Assembly: GCA_902728285.1 (NCBI GenBank)
Contig: CACVBU010000250.1
Span: 384,585-448,584, forward strand
Reading direction: 5' to 3'
DNA length: 64,000 nt
Source: Clytia hemisphaerica
Lineage: Eukaryota > Cnidaria > Hydrozoa > Leptothecata > Clytiidae
A model generated the notes under the pieces. It searched no databases, was not told the origin of the DNA, and saw nothing but the letters and a program-made list of their open reading frames with translations. How positions within the stretch are numbered: the stretch's first letter is position 1; each line of letters begins with the position of its first letter. Both the position numbers and the translations under genes were made by a program. Shown piece by piece: positions 10,659 through 23,476 of this stretch.

Positions 10659-11722
10659 CACGCTAAAGCTCTAAAGGAGCGGGCCAATATCCCATCGGAG
10701 AGGGATAGTAGTCGTCCATTGATGTGCCAACATAAGTCTAGCCCTCATTTTGGGGGCCGTGCTGAACGCTTAAAAATTGATTTTTTGAGATCTGGCGCCT
10801 CAAAAAGACCATCCAATCACTGTCGTTAGTTACCACGTCATGAGTATGTCGCCAAAATTACAAACAACATGGCTGATGTAATTTTCAAAAAATGTGTGCT
10901 GTATGGTTGTTCTTGGTTTCTTTTGATGGATTTTTTGTAGTTTAACTGTACTTATCACTCCCTGAATATTAGTTTTAGTATCCAGTGTAATTTCTGTATA
11001 TGCACCAATCCAAAAAATGTGTTTCTACCACAAAAAAGTTGATAATCATAACTTTTGTTTTTGTTTGTTTTGATGGCTGATTTTTTCTGCACTTTCTCAA
11101 ATTTTATACCATTCAAAGACCAAAGAAACTAAAGCAGGTATGTTCCTTATGGGCTTAGGCTTTTATCAGTAACTTTCATTTTGTTATCTATCTTAGACCG
11201 TCCTCCAAATATAACTGTTGTCCACCGGCCGACAACCAACAAACCGACTTCAGTGTTCCAGAACTGAAGTTTTTTGGATAAAATCTTTATCAAACTTCAC
11301 AAAAGTGTTCATTGAGGGTTAGTATTCATTTTCTATAGCTTCAGTTTTTCTTTTAGTGTTATTATAGATGATGATTATGACTTTTCTCTTCTTTCAGGCT
11401 TTTTTGTGTACAATGTTATTTCTATTTTGTTTTTGCTTCTGTGATCAGTTTAAAGAAGGAAAAATACTTATTTGAGTATTTCTACATCATGAAAAGAATG
11501 ATAATATTTTGCATGATTCCTTCTCCAAAAAGTTTTGTATTTGAATTTATTTCGTGAAACCTTTTGAAGTTTTTTCTGACCCAAATTTGTCGGCCATGAC
11601 ATCTTCCCTGTCCAAATTGCACTCGGGCCCAATTTTCTAAAAAATTACATGGTCAGGCGAAATTCCGTAATGTAAACCTTCCAGATGTTGAAAATTTTCC
11701 CGACCTTCAGAGCTTTAGCGTG
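10659..11722. repeat. 14-bp inverted repeat pair 1 kb apart
   Basis: CACGCTAAAGCTCT at 10659-10672 and its exact inverse at 11709-11722 may be the ends of an eroded DNA element. The sequence between is not otherwise recognised. No target duplication was found. Confidence 0.35.
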
Positions 11723-12683
11723 TCGGAAGAAAATTTCTACATCGGGTGCCAGATTAGGAGGTGCCACCCTTTTGGTCGCTTCCTTTTACCCCAAATATTA
11801 TCTTTAAATGAAAAAATCTATTTCCATTTCCTCAAAGCTTATGATGAATCAGGATGAATGAAAATGTCATATTGCGTACATTTGTTTGGGTTGATATTCA
11901 GGATGATAGTTGGTTCCGGTTGGTCACAAATACCTGATTAGTTTTTATTCAAACTTGAGAAACTTTGTATTCTGAGGCATGTTGAATGCAAAGTTAATCA
12001 AATTTTTTTTTGACCTATATCAACTCAAGACCGAAGATTCACTATTCCAAAAATTAAAATAATCCAGTGGTTTGATTCTAAGTGTGTAGATTACATTGAA
12101 TCTTTTTAATTAGTGTCAAATACTGCGTGGGACTGTTATTTGTTCTAAAACGATTAGGGTTTTTAATGATTTTAAGGTTTAATCTCAGTTAAAACAAATT
12201 GAAATTGTAATACTTTCATTCACTGAAAATTATTTATACTTATCAGTACGAACTTTCCTTATCTACCTTCCTATACTTGATAGAGGGGCCATAAACCTTA
12301 TAATAAATATCCCAGAAAACTTGGAGTCCTAGAACTGTAGAATCGGTAACTTTTCAAGAACTAAAAGTGCTGCCATAAAATTTTTGTAAGTGAAGGAAGA
12401 GGTGAAGTTGTGAAGTGATCAATTTTTTTTAACGACTTAAACATTGTAGTAGGACCCTTTGCTAGGAGAGATACCAATCTTCCATCTCATAGGTCCCGTG
12501 AAATCAGACTTTCAACTTACAGGCAATAGTCAGGGAACGCCACGGTCTTTAGTCATTCAAAATTACTCAAGCAGATTTTTTTTAATGATTACTTCATCTT
12601 ATTGATTTGTCTTTTACAACACAGTAGTTACCTAGGAGCAAGAAAATTTATTTTGTTTGTACTGGCTGAGGGAAAGTAATGTA

Positions 12684-12913
12684 TCGTAAGTTGGTCTAAT
12701 GTCAACATCCCTCTTCTAATTCCGACACCCTTCTTTAGAGATGAGAATAATAGGAAGGTCAGAATTCACTTATAGACAAAAGATCTTTTCCTCTCTGATT
12801 GCTAAGCAAAGAAGAATAGTTTCCATCAGCGATTCTGACATTCCAATTATCCCGATCTCTAAAGAAGGGTGTTGAAACTAGAAGGGGGATGTAGACATTA
12901 GACCAACTTACGG
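12684..12913. mobile_element. foldback MITE with about 75-bp arms, TA-flanked
   Basis: Left CGTAAGTTGGTCTAATGTC and right GACATTAGACCAACTTACG are inverted. The arms continue through an ACACCCTTCTTTAGAGAT landmark. TA lies at 12682-12683 and 12914-12915. The first base is T where the right end predicts C, so the family end is probably CCG, as in the elements at 19,535 and 22,242. Confidence 0.8.
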
Positions 12914-13870
12914 TATGTGGAGTAATTTGTTAATCAATAGACTGTTACACTCTCCTAAACAACTATGACAACAGTGTGTTCTACCAGTGGTCAAAGCAGA
13001 GATTCTCCTGTCAGACAGAAACGGAGTTTAATAACACTCCAACTATGGTCAGATTCTTCAAATTTGGCTGGTTTTTACATTACTTGAAACAAAATTTGCT
13101 TTTTTAAACTTCAGTGAGACGGAAATCCGTCTGAGACGGAAGAAAACTGTTCTACGCTAATTATACACGAGGTACACTCTGGTACAGCCAGTATAGACTT
13201 AAACTCGTATATCAAGATTACAGGATTTGGAGTGCAGGCCGATTTTACTTTTGTTTTCACCCAGTGGTTTCATTTTCGATTTCAAGCCAACATCTTAGCA
13301 ACGGGGTGCTTGCCCATAGTTACAGGGGTTTGTGCGAAAAACTAACCATAGAAAAATTTCAATTTTAAAGCAATCAAAATGAAACTTTTCCGTGTTTCAC
13401 TTTTTTGCACCAATTCTTCAAAATGAAAATATTTGAGATTCTAGTTCTTCTTTTATTTAATGATTTTTACGGTACTTTGTCTTTCAGTTAGTGGAAGTAC
13501 TTAAATTTTTGAAGCGTCTTTACATCACATGGAACAAAAGAAAATAGCAAAAGAACAAAGGAATTACCCATAGCCACTATTTCGCTCGTCGCAACCATCG
13601 GGAATCACAATTTTACAGAAATGGGAATGCTCATATCGAATAAAGCATCTTCTGAAAATTTCATTCATAAATAAATGTGAAAATGAAAAACGAAAAACTT
13701 GCTTCAAAAAAATGACGTATAGAAAAGAAAGAAAGTCGTTATTATGAACTTTGAACATGCATAAAATTGAGGTACTTTCACTAACTGTCTTTTACAACAC
13801 AGCAGTTAGCTAGAGACTAAAATAATTTATCCCATTTGTACTGGCTGAGAGAATGTATAATGTATATATA

Positions 13871-14453
13871 CCAGACGTCCGCGCTCGATAGGATCGATCA
13901 TCGGACCGGCTCGATGACGGATCAATATGTGATCGATGGATTACTTAACGATCCGGATGGGAGATCGATAGAGGATTGATACTCAAGATTTTTTTAAGCT
14001 TATGATTAGTTATCGATTATTTATCGATCTATCATCGATCTTTTATCGATCTTATTGACCCTATTGACTCATACTCGATTTACGATCGATAACAATCGAT
14101 GACGAATCGATTAACGATCGATCGCTAAGAAATACTAGCTCGATAATACACGCTTTTTCTTCTATAAGAATAACTTCTATAAGAATATCAGGGTGAGATT
14201 TCGGGTTTAAAACAATAGGCCTATTGTTTAGAACAATAGAAAAATAAGAATAATGCTCACCCTAAACCAAAGTACACTATTCTTATTAAAAAAAAAGCGT
14301 GTAATGGATCAAAGAAGGATCGATACTCAAGACTTTTTAATGGCTGAATCTTCCATCGATCTCCTATCCGGATCGTTAAGTAATCCATCGATCACATATC
14401 GATCCGTCATCGAGCCGTTCCGATGATCGATCCTATCGAGCGCGGACGTCTGG
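13871..14453. mobile_element. ATCGAT-rich foldback element with a nested insertion, TA-flanked
   Basis: Ends CCAGACGTCCGCGCTCGATA and the inverse are flanked by TA, and the wider TATA is also duplicated. The arms are packed with ATCGAT/GATCGAT motifs. The middle is interrupted by a separate element at 14,149-14,301. Confidence 0.85.
14149..14301. mobile_element. small CACGCTTTTT-ended element nested in the 13,871 element
   Basis: CACGCTTTTTCTTCTATAAG at the left and its inverse (CTTATTAAAAAAAAAGCGTG) at the right, flanked by TA (14147-14148, 14302-14303). An inner GGGTGAG/CTCACCC pair adds symmetry. The ends are variants of the CACGTTTTTT family at 190 and 33,256. Confidence 0.75.
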
Positions 14454-15084
14454 TATATAGTATGTAGAGTAATTTGTTATTCAATAGACCATCACATTCT
14501 CCTATAAACGACTATTTAGATGAGCCTCATCATAGACCAAATTACAGTAACAAGCTAAGCAGGCTGAGCTACCAGCCTGTTGATCAATTTTTAAAGGTAA
14601 ATCAAAGAGGGAGGGTGACTTGAGTGAATGTTAAAATGCCAAAATGGTTATGGTTCCCCACATGATATATCCGTTCCAATGCCCAAAATTCTTGTCACCA
14701 TATCTTTAATAAGACTTTTCCTTTTTCAGAACCACTGTCCAGAACTTCAAAATAGCTTTTCAACAAAACTTAGGCTTTAATGTGTTCACATCAAGCATGA
14801 ATTCGCATAATAAGGGAAGCATAGAAAGTCTAAAGTTATTCAAGAATGGACGTTCTTAAACCAAAACAAAACAAAGTTTATCTAGCTTATAGCCTAATGT
14901 AAACCTCCCGTTTTTACACACATCCAAACCAGAATTCTTAAACACAACTTTTCGAAAACTTCTTACCAAATAAAACAATTCCAAACGACCAGTATTTACC
15001 AAACTATGAAGGGTTATAGGGGCAAAATTCGTCAGCCATTTTCGTCCGACATTTTACCGTTCATTCGTGTGCAATGAATAGATC

Positions 15085-15129
15085 ATGAAGAAGCATCGAT
15101 TGGCGCACATAAACAAAACAAAGGAAATC
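15085..15129 (+). CDS. possible first coding exon of the GRAMD4-like gene
   Basis: An ATG at 15085 opens 15 codons (MKKHRLAHINKTKEI) ending in phase 0 before GTAAGG. The first secure GRAMD4 exon (24,939) also starts in phase 0. GCCATTTT motifs lie just upstream. There is no family similarity to confirm it, and a 45-nt frame can arise by chance, so this is a weak candidate. Confidence 0.22.
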
Positions 15130-15729
15130 GTAAGGGTGATGAGTTCAAATTTATATACTTATTCCTTGTCTCAAAGTGTCTTTGCTGTAAACTTTTTAGA
15201 AATTATGCACTTTGATGAAACTATTTAATTTTTATAACCTAAATTTTTTTGAAATATTGCTATTTATTCACAAAAGATGGACAGATCAAAGAAATTTTAC
15301 CCCCTGATTAAAATGCGATGCGATCATTCTTAATTATTCAAAAAGGGCAACAATCTATAGCATAATTTATGTTAATGTATGCAATATATGCTTTATTGCC
15401 GGTACCGAAGTGATTTCATATTAAGTCTTTCTTTGGACGGTTGTTATTTCGGCGCCGTAATTTTGTTTGAAAATAACAACAACTTTCTGCAAGATCAGCA
15501 AACAAATTTCTCAGCGATGTGGTGTCAAGTCAAAAGATCGCTGTATGTATCGCCACCATTCATCTCATCATTTCACTCAAATCACATCACGCCACACTTC
15601 CAATGAACACACTTTGATTATCAAAGAAGGGTAAATGTTTTTCATTTCATTATAAAGATTATATTGCCCCTAAATGTATTTTTATTTTTTATGTTTCTTT
15701 TTTTACTGCAGATTGTATTGATTGAACTG

Positions 15730-16272
15730 GGCCAGGCCCAATTGATAGCTTGGTTCGTGTCCTCCGACCGACTCTAAATTTTCTAGAAAAAGTGTTTCAC
15801 TTTGAGTCGGAAAGAAAAAAATTACCTCCTTTTCACATGATAACTACTATCTCTGCGGTTCTTTTTTGACTGGCTGATTTCATTCTTCTATAAACAACAT
15901 CCACTTCACGCACACAGAAAATGTCCCGGTGTAACCATGTACTTAAAAACAAATATTAAGCACCTAAAAGCAGAGACTTGCAGCTGTATTCCTTTAAGCA
16001 CACGCCGCATCGCCTTAATCTCCAACTAGAAGTTATCTTGCGATCGATCGCGCGCGGCGCGTGCCTTTTTTGTGGATCCAGGCTTTAGGCGAGGCTATTT
16101 CTTTACATTCGCGTATGGATTCCAGGATTGCACGATTGCTAGAGGAATTTCAAAAATTGAGGTTTTTGGTGGGAAAATGAAAAAAAGATTCCAATTTTAG
16201 CTACCGACCGACCGACCGACCCATTTTTCAAAGCTTCTAGGACACGAACCAAACAATCAATTGGGCCTGGCC
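15730..16272. mobile_element. TIR element, GGCCAGGCCC ends, 3-bp duplication CTG
   Basis: GGCCAGGCCCAATTGAT followed by TTGGTTCGTGTCCT at the left is inverted at the right (AGGACACGAACCAA, ATCAATTGGGCCTGGCC). CTG occurs on both outer sides (15727-15729, 16273-16275). A GACC microsatellite lies near the right end (16,203). No transposase. Confidence 0.75.
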
Positions 16273-16499
16273 CTGGCACTCTGTCTGTGACTGTGTGGTG
16301 TGGAAAAAAGCTTGTTTTTTCTCTCTTTTTTTCTATCAGTTACTGTAACTTTTTCAGAAATTCATGCTATGATTTACTCTTTTACTGACTGATTTATGAA
16401 CTCATTAGCGAAAATTTTTATTCTTGTTATTTTATGATGATGTTGGGATTTCGGAGTGTGGTAATTGAGCCAATTTTACTTATAGGTAGCAACTCCAGA

Positions 16500-17483
16500 A
16501 GATTTTTCAAATTTTAATTTTTTTTCAAAACCTATCCTATCTTGTAGAGCTTTGAAAAAGAAAGAAAATGAGGGGTCATAGGCCTCCAGAGGATAAGTGG
16601 TTGTAAAGATATTCAAATTTTAGTGTCAAAAATTTGACTAAAAATGTCAAAAAAAAGGTTAGGAAAATAGCTTGGAAAAATTCGAAAAATGTGTCAAAAA
16701 AGAAAAAAAAAAAATTTTCCAGTCATGCTTCTTAAATTTTGCATATCTCTTTTTCTAGTGTAGCTAGAGACCTCAAATTTGGAGGGAGAATTCTTTGATG
16801 GTGTTGAAATATTATTATATAAAAATATTTGTAAAATATTTAGTATATTTATCAAAATAACAAAAGATATATCTTTTTTTGAAAAAAGAAGACATTGCAT
16901 TGTTTTATTTTTGTTTTTGAAGAAAATAGCTTGGAAAAGGTTGAAATGAGTCAAAAAAGGTGGTAGGACCCATTTTCAAGGGGCCTCTGGAAATGGAGGA
17001 ACAAAAACTTATGAGTAAAGAATAAGTTTTTCTGAAAGGAGAAACCCCAAATGAAAAGAAAATCCATTTCGGCAGAAATAAAAACTTTTTTTTGGGACAT
17101 TCCCATGCTAAAGAAGCAAAAAAAGTGAAAAAAACTACATGAAAATGAAAGAATTAGAATTAGCGATTGTGATTTTTGAATTCCTCACCCTTTTTCTGAT
17201 AAACATACAAAGTTTCAGCCTCCAAATACATTTTCCTCCGTTTCCAGACACATTTGTTCTTCGATACTTGCAAAAAATGTTTCTCCCGTCGGCAAACAAT
17301 TTTCAAAATGTTGCAAAACGTTTGGCATTTTACCAATTTGCCGTCTAGCCCGTGTCCACAGTGTTATATACCGCTGGAAAGCTAAGATCACGGGCTTTCA
17401 TTTAGTAAAAACCGGTTCCAAGGGTTCAAAGTTCACGGAAAATGAAACATTTGGATTTGGTTTGACGTCAACGAAAGTTGCAT
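16500..17483. other. non-coding region with degraded repeats
   Basis: The motif AAAATAGCTTGGAAAA occurs at about 16,665 and 16,923, followed each time by GTCAAAAAA, which points to a decayed duplicated element. No gene is supported here. Confidence 0.35.
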
Positions 17484-17506
17484 GACTTCTGGAGTCGCTA
17501 TTATAG

Positions 17507-18562
17507 GCGAGGGAAATTTGATGTTCTGTTTACCGTCGCGTTGCAAAAAATATTTGATGCGCCAAAATTTCATTATTCATTATTCATTATTCCTACCTGG
17601 TGCTTCCCATCTCCAATGAAGTTGAATTCCACTGCCCGTAAAATCGAGCTGCTTTCTTCACTTTCGGAATCAAAATGACATGATGTCCAGGGGATGTCAA
17701 TCGAACTCAATGGTAATGGAATTCGATTTGGAGTCGAATCGATCGAATTCAATCGAAGTAAATGGAAGTGATTGTTCGAATCAATCGAACTCAATCGAAG
17801 TGATTGATTGAACAATCGAATTCAATCAAAATGGGAAAAAGATGTAAATCTTCGATCAACTTCGATTGGATTCGATCTATTCGATCAATCACTTCGATTG
17901 GTTTCGATTGTTCGATCAATCACTTCGATTGAGTTCGATTGATATGAACAATCACTTCGATTTACTTCGATTGATTTGATCACACGTGGTGTTATTGTTT
18001 GGGCTATTTATTTAGTCCACTAAGAAAAAAGGATGTCAATCGAAAATTTGGAATATAATCGAAACCAATCGAAGTGATTGACCGAATCAATCGAAGCCAA
18101 TCGAACCAAATCAATCTTAAAATGATGTAAATCTTCGATCGACTTCGATTGTTTCGATCAATCACTTCGATTGGCTTCGATCGATTCGGTCAATCACTTC
18201 GATTGGTTTCGATTATATTTGATTGGTTTGACAATCGAAATTTTCGATTGACATCCCCTGGACATGTGCGAAAATTCAATCGCGTTCGAGACGCGTCTAA
18301 AACGCGCTTGTAGCAACCCACTGCTTAAAAAAATGCCTGCCCCCATTCGCGGACATGATTGGAACCATGTTTTTTACTCGAGGCGCATATTTTGTTAGCG
18401 AAGATGTTATTTTTGATTCACTTTGAGTGTTTTGGATAGCTTGGCACAGGAAAAAAAATAAGAAGAAAATAATGAGTTGTTAAGAAATAATGAACTTTTT
18501 TGAGCGGCGGCTCTAGAGCATGCGGGTGGTCGACGGTAAACAGAACATCAAATTCCCCTCGC
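17507..18562. mobile_element. outer inverted repeat around the TCGATTGA foldback
   Basis: Positions 17507-17538 (GCGAGGGAAATTTGATGTTC, TGTTTACCGTCG) and 18531-18562 are inverted copies with about one mismatch over 32 bp. This suggests an older element whose centre was later invaded by the 17,684-18,265 element. Confidence 0.6.
17684..18265. mobile_element. foldback element built from TCGATTGA-type tandem motifs
   Basis: Ends TGTCCAGGGGATGTCAATCG and inverse. The whole interior consists of short variants of TTCGATTGA / TCAATCGAA and ATCACTTCGATTG in both orientations. A second internal GATGTCAATCGAAA start at 18,031 suggests two units joined. No protein is encoded. Confidence 0.8.
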
Positions 18563-19534
18563 CTTATCATTTTTAATGCACTGCTGTTATGGTGTCCATT
18601 CCAGCCAAGCCATATTTTATCATTCTACAGAAATCCCCGCTTGAAAAATCAAAACATTGATACGTGGTCGAGTTTACTAAACTTTGCCGAATTAAAACGC
18701 GGGAAAATATCATATGACGTATGACCATGTCTTCCGTTCACTCCGATCATGATTCTGATCACGTGATGTTTTGACTTTTTTAAACCAATGAAATCATCTG
18801 TTTATACCGCACTAAAGGCCTTTCTAGATTACCGCGCAAAAAAAACTGGGGGTCAGCATGAACTTCAAAGCCTGCTGCGGGAAAGGGAAATGGTTTTGAA
18901 GAACCAAATATATGCAAAAAGGTTTTAATATCATCCAAATATTACAAAAACAAGTGACATTTACATGGTTGATCTTTATAAAGTTTGATCTGATGGTTTG
19001 TTGTAAAAAAGTTGACCCTCGTGTTGGTATTATAGCCTATCTTTTTGGATTTGTGAGAAGACAAATGTTATTGTAAAGAAAAGTCATTTGGAAGTGTAAT
19101 CATACCCTTTCCAGGGAACTGGAGCAACATTTTTTAAGTCAGAATTCATTGCCAGTAATGCCACAGCGTGGTTTGAAACCTCGCTGGTGGTTGTTGTAGG
19201 TCTGGTGGAAAATGGATTTATTTCTGAATATAAACATTACTGCAGCTAGAATATTTTCTTTATTTTGAAAAACAAAAGGTTCAAGGTTTGTTTACTTTTT
19301 ATTTTACTGCATTTCGCTGTCTTATTCTGCTGTAGTAGGCAATTGAAGTCTCTTGATTTTTTGTTTTTGTCAGTGCTCACTCGGCAGCCATTTTGAATTT
19401 TTTTCTTCAATGTCTGTACTCGGCAATTTCGTGACCTCTACAGAATCAACGATTTTGCCTGAGGGGAACAGCAGTGAATGGTTATTTCGATTTTAAGCTA
19501 AAATGTTGTTCCATGAATGGGGTGCTTGCCCATA

Positions 19535-20284
19535 CCGTAGAATCGTCTAATATCGACACACCTCCTTTAAAGTCGACACCGGATCTGTAAAATAATCAAA
19601 ACAAACCTTGAATGAAATTCTTGGTATCATTCTTATCAAACAAGTTCACCCATCCATCAAACTAGAAGTTCAGTAAACATTGCAATTCTTTTAATACAAA
19701 AAGCAGCCAAATTATATAAATAATTTTACACAACATATGCATATGAAACATGAAACGCATGCAAACTTTAATAATCTTTCTCGTGCCCATCATTAAAATT
19801 TTACAACTTTATTACAATTCAAGTCACGTGATAAAAATAATTTGCGCGCTTAGTCTGCCTGGTTTCCCCTTCCTTATTTATCACAAACACACGCTCTAGG
19901 CACTAAGAGGCCGCACGTCGTAATGGCCAGTATGGCGGTCACATTAAATTCAAAAGGAAACCGGGTTCTTTTTATTATTTACGGGTCACGGTAATAAACA
20001 ATTCCTCACATGCAAAATGTTGTTATGATTTGGATATCTTCGTTGAAAGCATGCTAATTAGTTTTTTAGTGATGACTATACATCGTTAAATTTTTCTTTT
20101 CAAACATAAGTAATAACACATTTCTCATATATCAACAATCTGTGACGTGATAGGGAGAGTACAATTTAGTGATTGATTGGTAACTTTGGTATGTATTTGT
20201 TTATGTTTGATTTTTTATTTCGAAAACCAACCTACAGCTATGTCGAAATAACAAGACGCATGTCGATATTGGACGATTCTACGG
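19535..20284. mobile_element. TA-flanked element with CCGTAGAATCGTC ends
   Basis: CCGTAGAATCGTCTAATATC at the left and GATATTGGACGATTCTACGG at the right, each bordered by TA. The flanks (GGGGTGCTTGCCCA-TA, TA-GTTAC) match an uninterrupted copy of the host sequence at 13,303-13,322 (GGGTGCTTGCCCATAGTTAC). This shows insertion at a single TA that was duplicated. It has no transposase, so it is a non-autonomous Tc1/mariner-like element. Confidence 0.9.
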
Positions 20285-21373
20285 TAGTTACCGTCAACTG
20301 CTCTAACTTGGATCGTGTTCAAAAATAAAGGCCTGTTTTGTGACATTTTCAAAGTGGCTGACAATTTTGTTAATAAAATGAGTATTTTTGGTGGCTAACA
20401 GTTTATTTTTTCACCAAGCATAAGTAGAACGATTAACCTTTCCAATTGTTTTGGAGCGAAATTAAGTGGCTCACTAGGTTAGATATTTCAAGATAAGCTA
20501 TGAGTCGTTTATGTGGCTGACAACACTGGTGGCTTTTTGAAACCAACCAGTTTCAAAATGTTGCTCCTTTATCTGTTTTGAGATAATATGATACCTCTAG
20601 TTACCGATTCAAGTGTCATTTTCAAACAAACCATTTCCTCCTTTGAGGTGGCTGACAAAACACATATTTGGACATATTTGGACCTGGAGCCACACATTTT
20701 ACTCATTTTACCATTTTTTTCATCAAAATATGTTCTTTGTGTAAATACCGATCATCATATAAAATTTCAACGTTTTATTTGAAATATTTCCCAAGTTATT
20801 CAAGAAATACTCAATTTTTGAGTTCCCTAAATGTCACACTATTTTTGAACATGATCCTTGGGACTATTTGACAAAACATGGGATGGCAATTCGACCACCA
20901 TTTCACCGGAACCTCCACCCAAAGTCATTTGATTTGAGTTTATAATGAACAGCGTATTAAAAAAAATACACGATTTCTCTTTCGCATCGACAGTGAAGCT
21001 GGAACCTCAATATTTGAGGATTACGATTTTACCAGCTTTTTAGCGATTTTTGCCTTGCTAAACCAAATTTCGCAACCTCTTTAGCTTAAGGTAGATCGAA
21101 ATTAGAATTTTTCAGGGTTCTGAAAAAAATGCATTGCCGAAATTTGTTCATCTTCATAATATCGATTCACAACCACAAAATATATACATCTTTCGGTCAA
21201 TGGGTTTTTTTCTGATGTTCTTCTTTCAAAGAATATCGATCACTTTCATTTTCCTCTTTAAAGTGCACAAGAAAAAAATGATTAGCTCGAGTTCTCGCGC
21301 GGGCGAATAGAGATGAGAGGTGGTAATCATGGCTAAGGGCGCTACCTAGTTCCACCTTATTTTGCGCCCACGA

Positions 21374-21744
21374 TCAGTCAGGGAAATCCCTCAATTGCGG
21401 TAGTAATTTTTTACTGCAGTTGCGGTATAAACGTCACTTTTACATTTTTCATATACCGCAATTGCAGTATATTCAAGAAACAGAATTCAAGATTCAAGGA
21501 GAAAACAGGCAATTTTTGTACATAATTGATCATATCTTTTTAACGCACAGACAAAATATTTTTTCCATAGATCAGATTCTTTTAATAAAGAAAAGCTTTC
21601 TTCTCGTACAATTTTTTACAGTCAATGTTTGTTTATCTTTGTCGACCAGCACTATGTGTAGCCGTTATAAGCCTTTGTAGACTAACCACAAATTAAAACT
21701 ATTGCAATTGCAGTATACCGCAATTGAGGGATTTTCCTGACTGA
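21374..21744. mobile_element. MITE with TCAGTCAGGGAAATCCCTC ends
   Basis: The left TCAGTCAGGGAAATCCCTCA and the right TGAGGGATTTTCCTGACTGA are inverted. The homology extends to CAATTGCGGTA/TACCGCAATTG. CGA lies on both sides (21371-21373, 21745-21747), a likely 3-bp duplication. The open frame across it is not a gene. Confidence 0.8.
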
Positions 21745-22241
21745 CGATAGAATGTTTTTTTCCTCAAACCCCCGGGAATAGTTTTTTTGCCGACTTAGCT
21801 ATTTTACAAATCTCGGAAAAGAACTCCCATAGGAATTCCAATACATAACCTGATTGGTTAATTTCGGAACGCCTTCAAGAAAGTCATAATGGCAGAAATT
21901 TTAAAAATTTCTGATGAGGAAATGTGTGGAATTTATCGATGTTGATCTGTTGATGGCTTGTTGATTCTTTAAAGAAAAAAGATAATAGGTATAGCTTTTT
22001 CTAATCCTGGAATATGAAGGTTCCAGCTGCACTGACCAAGTAGGCTTTTAAATCGAATATCAAAAAATTCTGTAGTACAGTAAAACATGCGCGAGCTCAC
22101 ACGCGCTCTGCATCACAGATATCTACAAAACTCCTCATCGCACGGACTGTTAGATAATAGCCCCTTGAGAGAGCAAGACATAAAAAGATGATGTGAATGG
22201 TTAATTACTTTTGTCAAATGCAGCTTTTCTAGACATATCTA

Positions 22242-22470
22242 CCGTGAAGTTGGGTAACTTGCATCAGTGGAGGGAAACTTGCATAGCCATCAAATGACTG
22301 ACCAATCAAAGCTGCAAAATTTCAAAACAAATGAACTACACAGCTCCGTTCGCAGCTCTACTCTACCATTTTTGTTTTGATTTAACTTTGTATTTTAATG
22401 ACCAGGTAGGTCATTCATTTGAGGGCTATGCATGTTTGCCTCCACTGATGCAAGTTACCCGATCTCACGG
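22242..22470. mobile_element. TA-flanked MITE with CCGTGAAGTTGGGTAACTTGC-type ends
   Basis: About 50-bp inverted arms (CCGTGAAGTTGGGTAACTT, GATGCAAGTTACCC, CACGG), TA at 22240-22241 and 22471-22472. Its ends resemble those at 12,684 and 19,535, so they may be one superfamily. Confidence 0.82.
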
Positions 22471-23476
22471 TATTTTTGTGATATATGAATGATAGAAGAA
22501 GTGTGGTTGATAAACTTGGTGGAAGTATCAAAACAAATTTGCTGTCAAAGTGTCAAAGTTTTCAAAATCCCTCATTTAGATTGAACCAATAGCAGTTAGG
22601 AACATTTGGTGAGTTCCCTGTACGCGGCAACAATAAAAAAAAATCGTAACAGCACTGATAAAAAAATTACATTTGTGTCTTTTTTTTACCGTTTTTGGCC
22701 TAGAATATATAGCAGTACAGCTAATTGGCTGTAAAATTTTCACAAACTTTCAACAATGATAAAACCAAACCTGTTTTACAAAATTAACCAACTCATTTTT
22801 ATCTTTCTCCTTCTTTATCTTCAATGAAGCACTCAAAGTTAACTGAAGTTAAGCACATAAGATATTCTTATAATTATTGATATTCACTAAAACACCGTTC
22901 ATTGCGCGCTACTAACTTGCCTTCTGTTGGAGCATCCTTTTGGATGAACGTAATAGAAGATGAAACTTTTCCATGTTTCAATTTCGCACCAATTCTTCAA
23001 AATGAAAACATTTATGATCGTAAATTCTTCTTCTATTCGAGGACTTTTTGCGACATTTTGTTGTTCTTAGTCTTGCATCAAATTCCCACTTTCTTCAGAG
23101 AATTAAGCAGACAGAATTGATCTAACAAATCACATGCAAAGTCAGTTGATGTCAGAAATGTCATCGTGCTCAAGGGGTGAAAAATTTTAGGTGTCAAATT
23201 TTTTTTTATTTTGAAGTTATATAAAAGTTAGGAATTTACAGAAAATTTCATGTCAAAAGCTCTATTATTTCAGGAGCTTAACATTAGTTTCACCTGTGAA
23301 CAGAAACAGCCCCCCTCCCTAGTACGAAAAGGGTTAAGATATAGACTCACCTTCCCTAAAGATTATAATTAAGCTTCTAATAATTAAAGAAAATGAGAGA
23401 AGATAAGAGAAAACTTCAAATCAACAAGAATTTACAACCTTTCGTCCAAAGCAAAGAGACTTGTTTTTTCTTGCCG

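Noticed and set aside
10647..10829. 60-codon plus-strand frame as a possible host exon
   Set aside because: No donor or acceptor fits GRAMD4 phases and no similarity is recognised.
13960..14130. ATCGAT-rich stretch as a CRISPR-like array or replication origin
   Set aside because: No constant repeat with unique spacers. The motifs belong to the arms of an inverted-repeat element in a eukaryotic genome.
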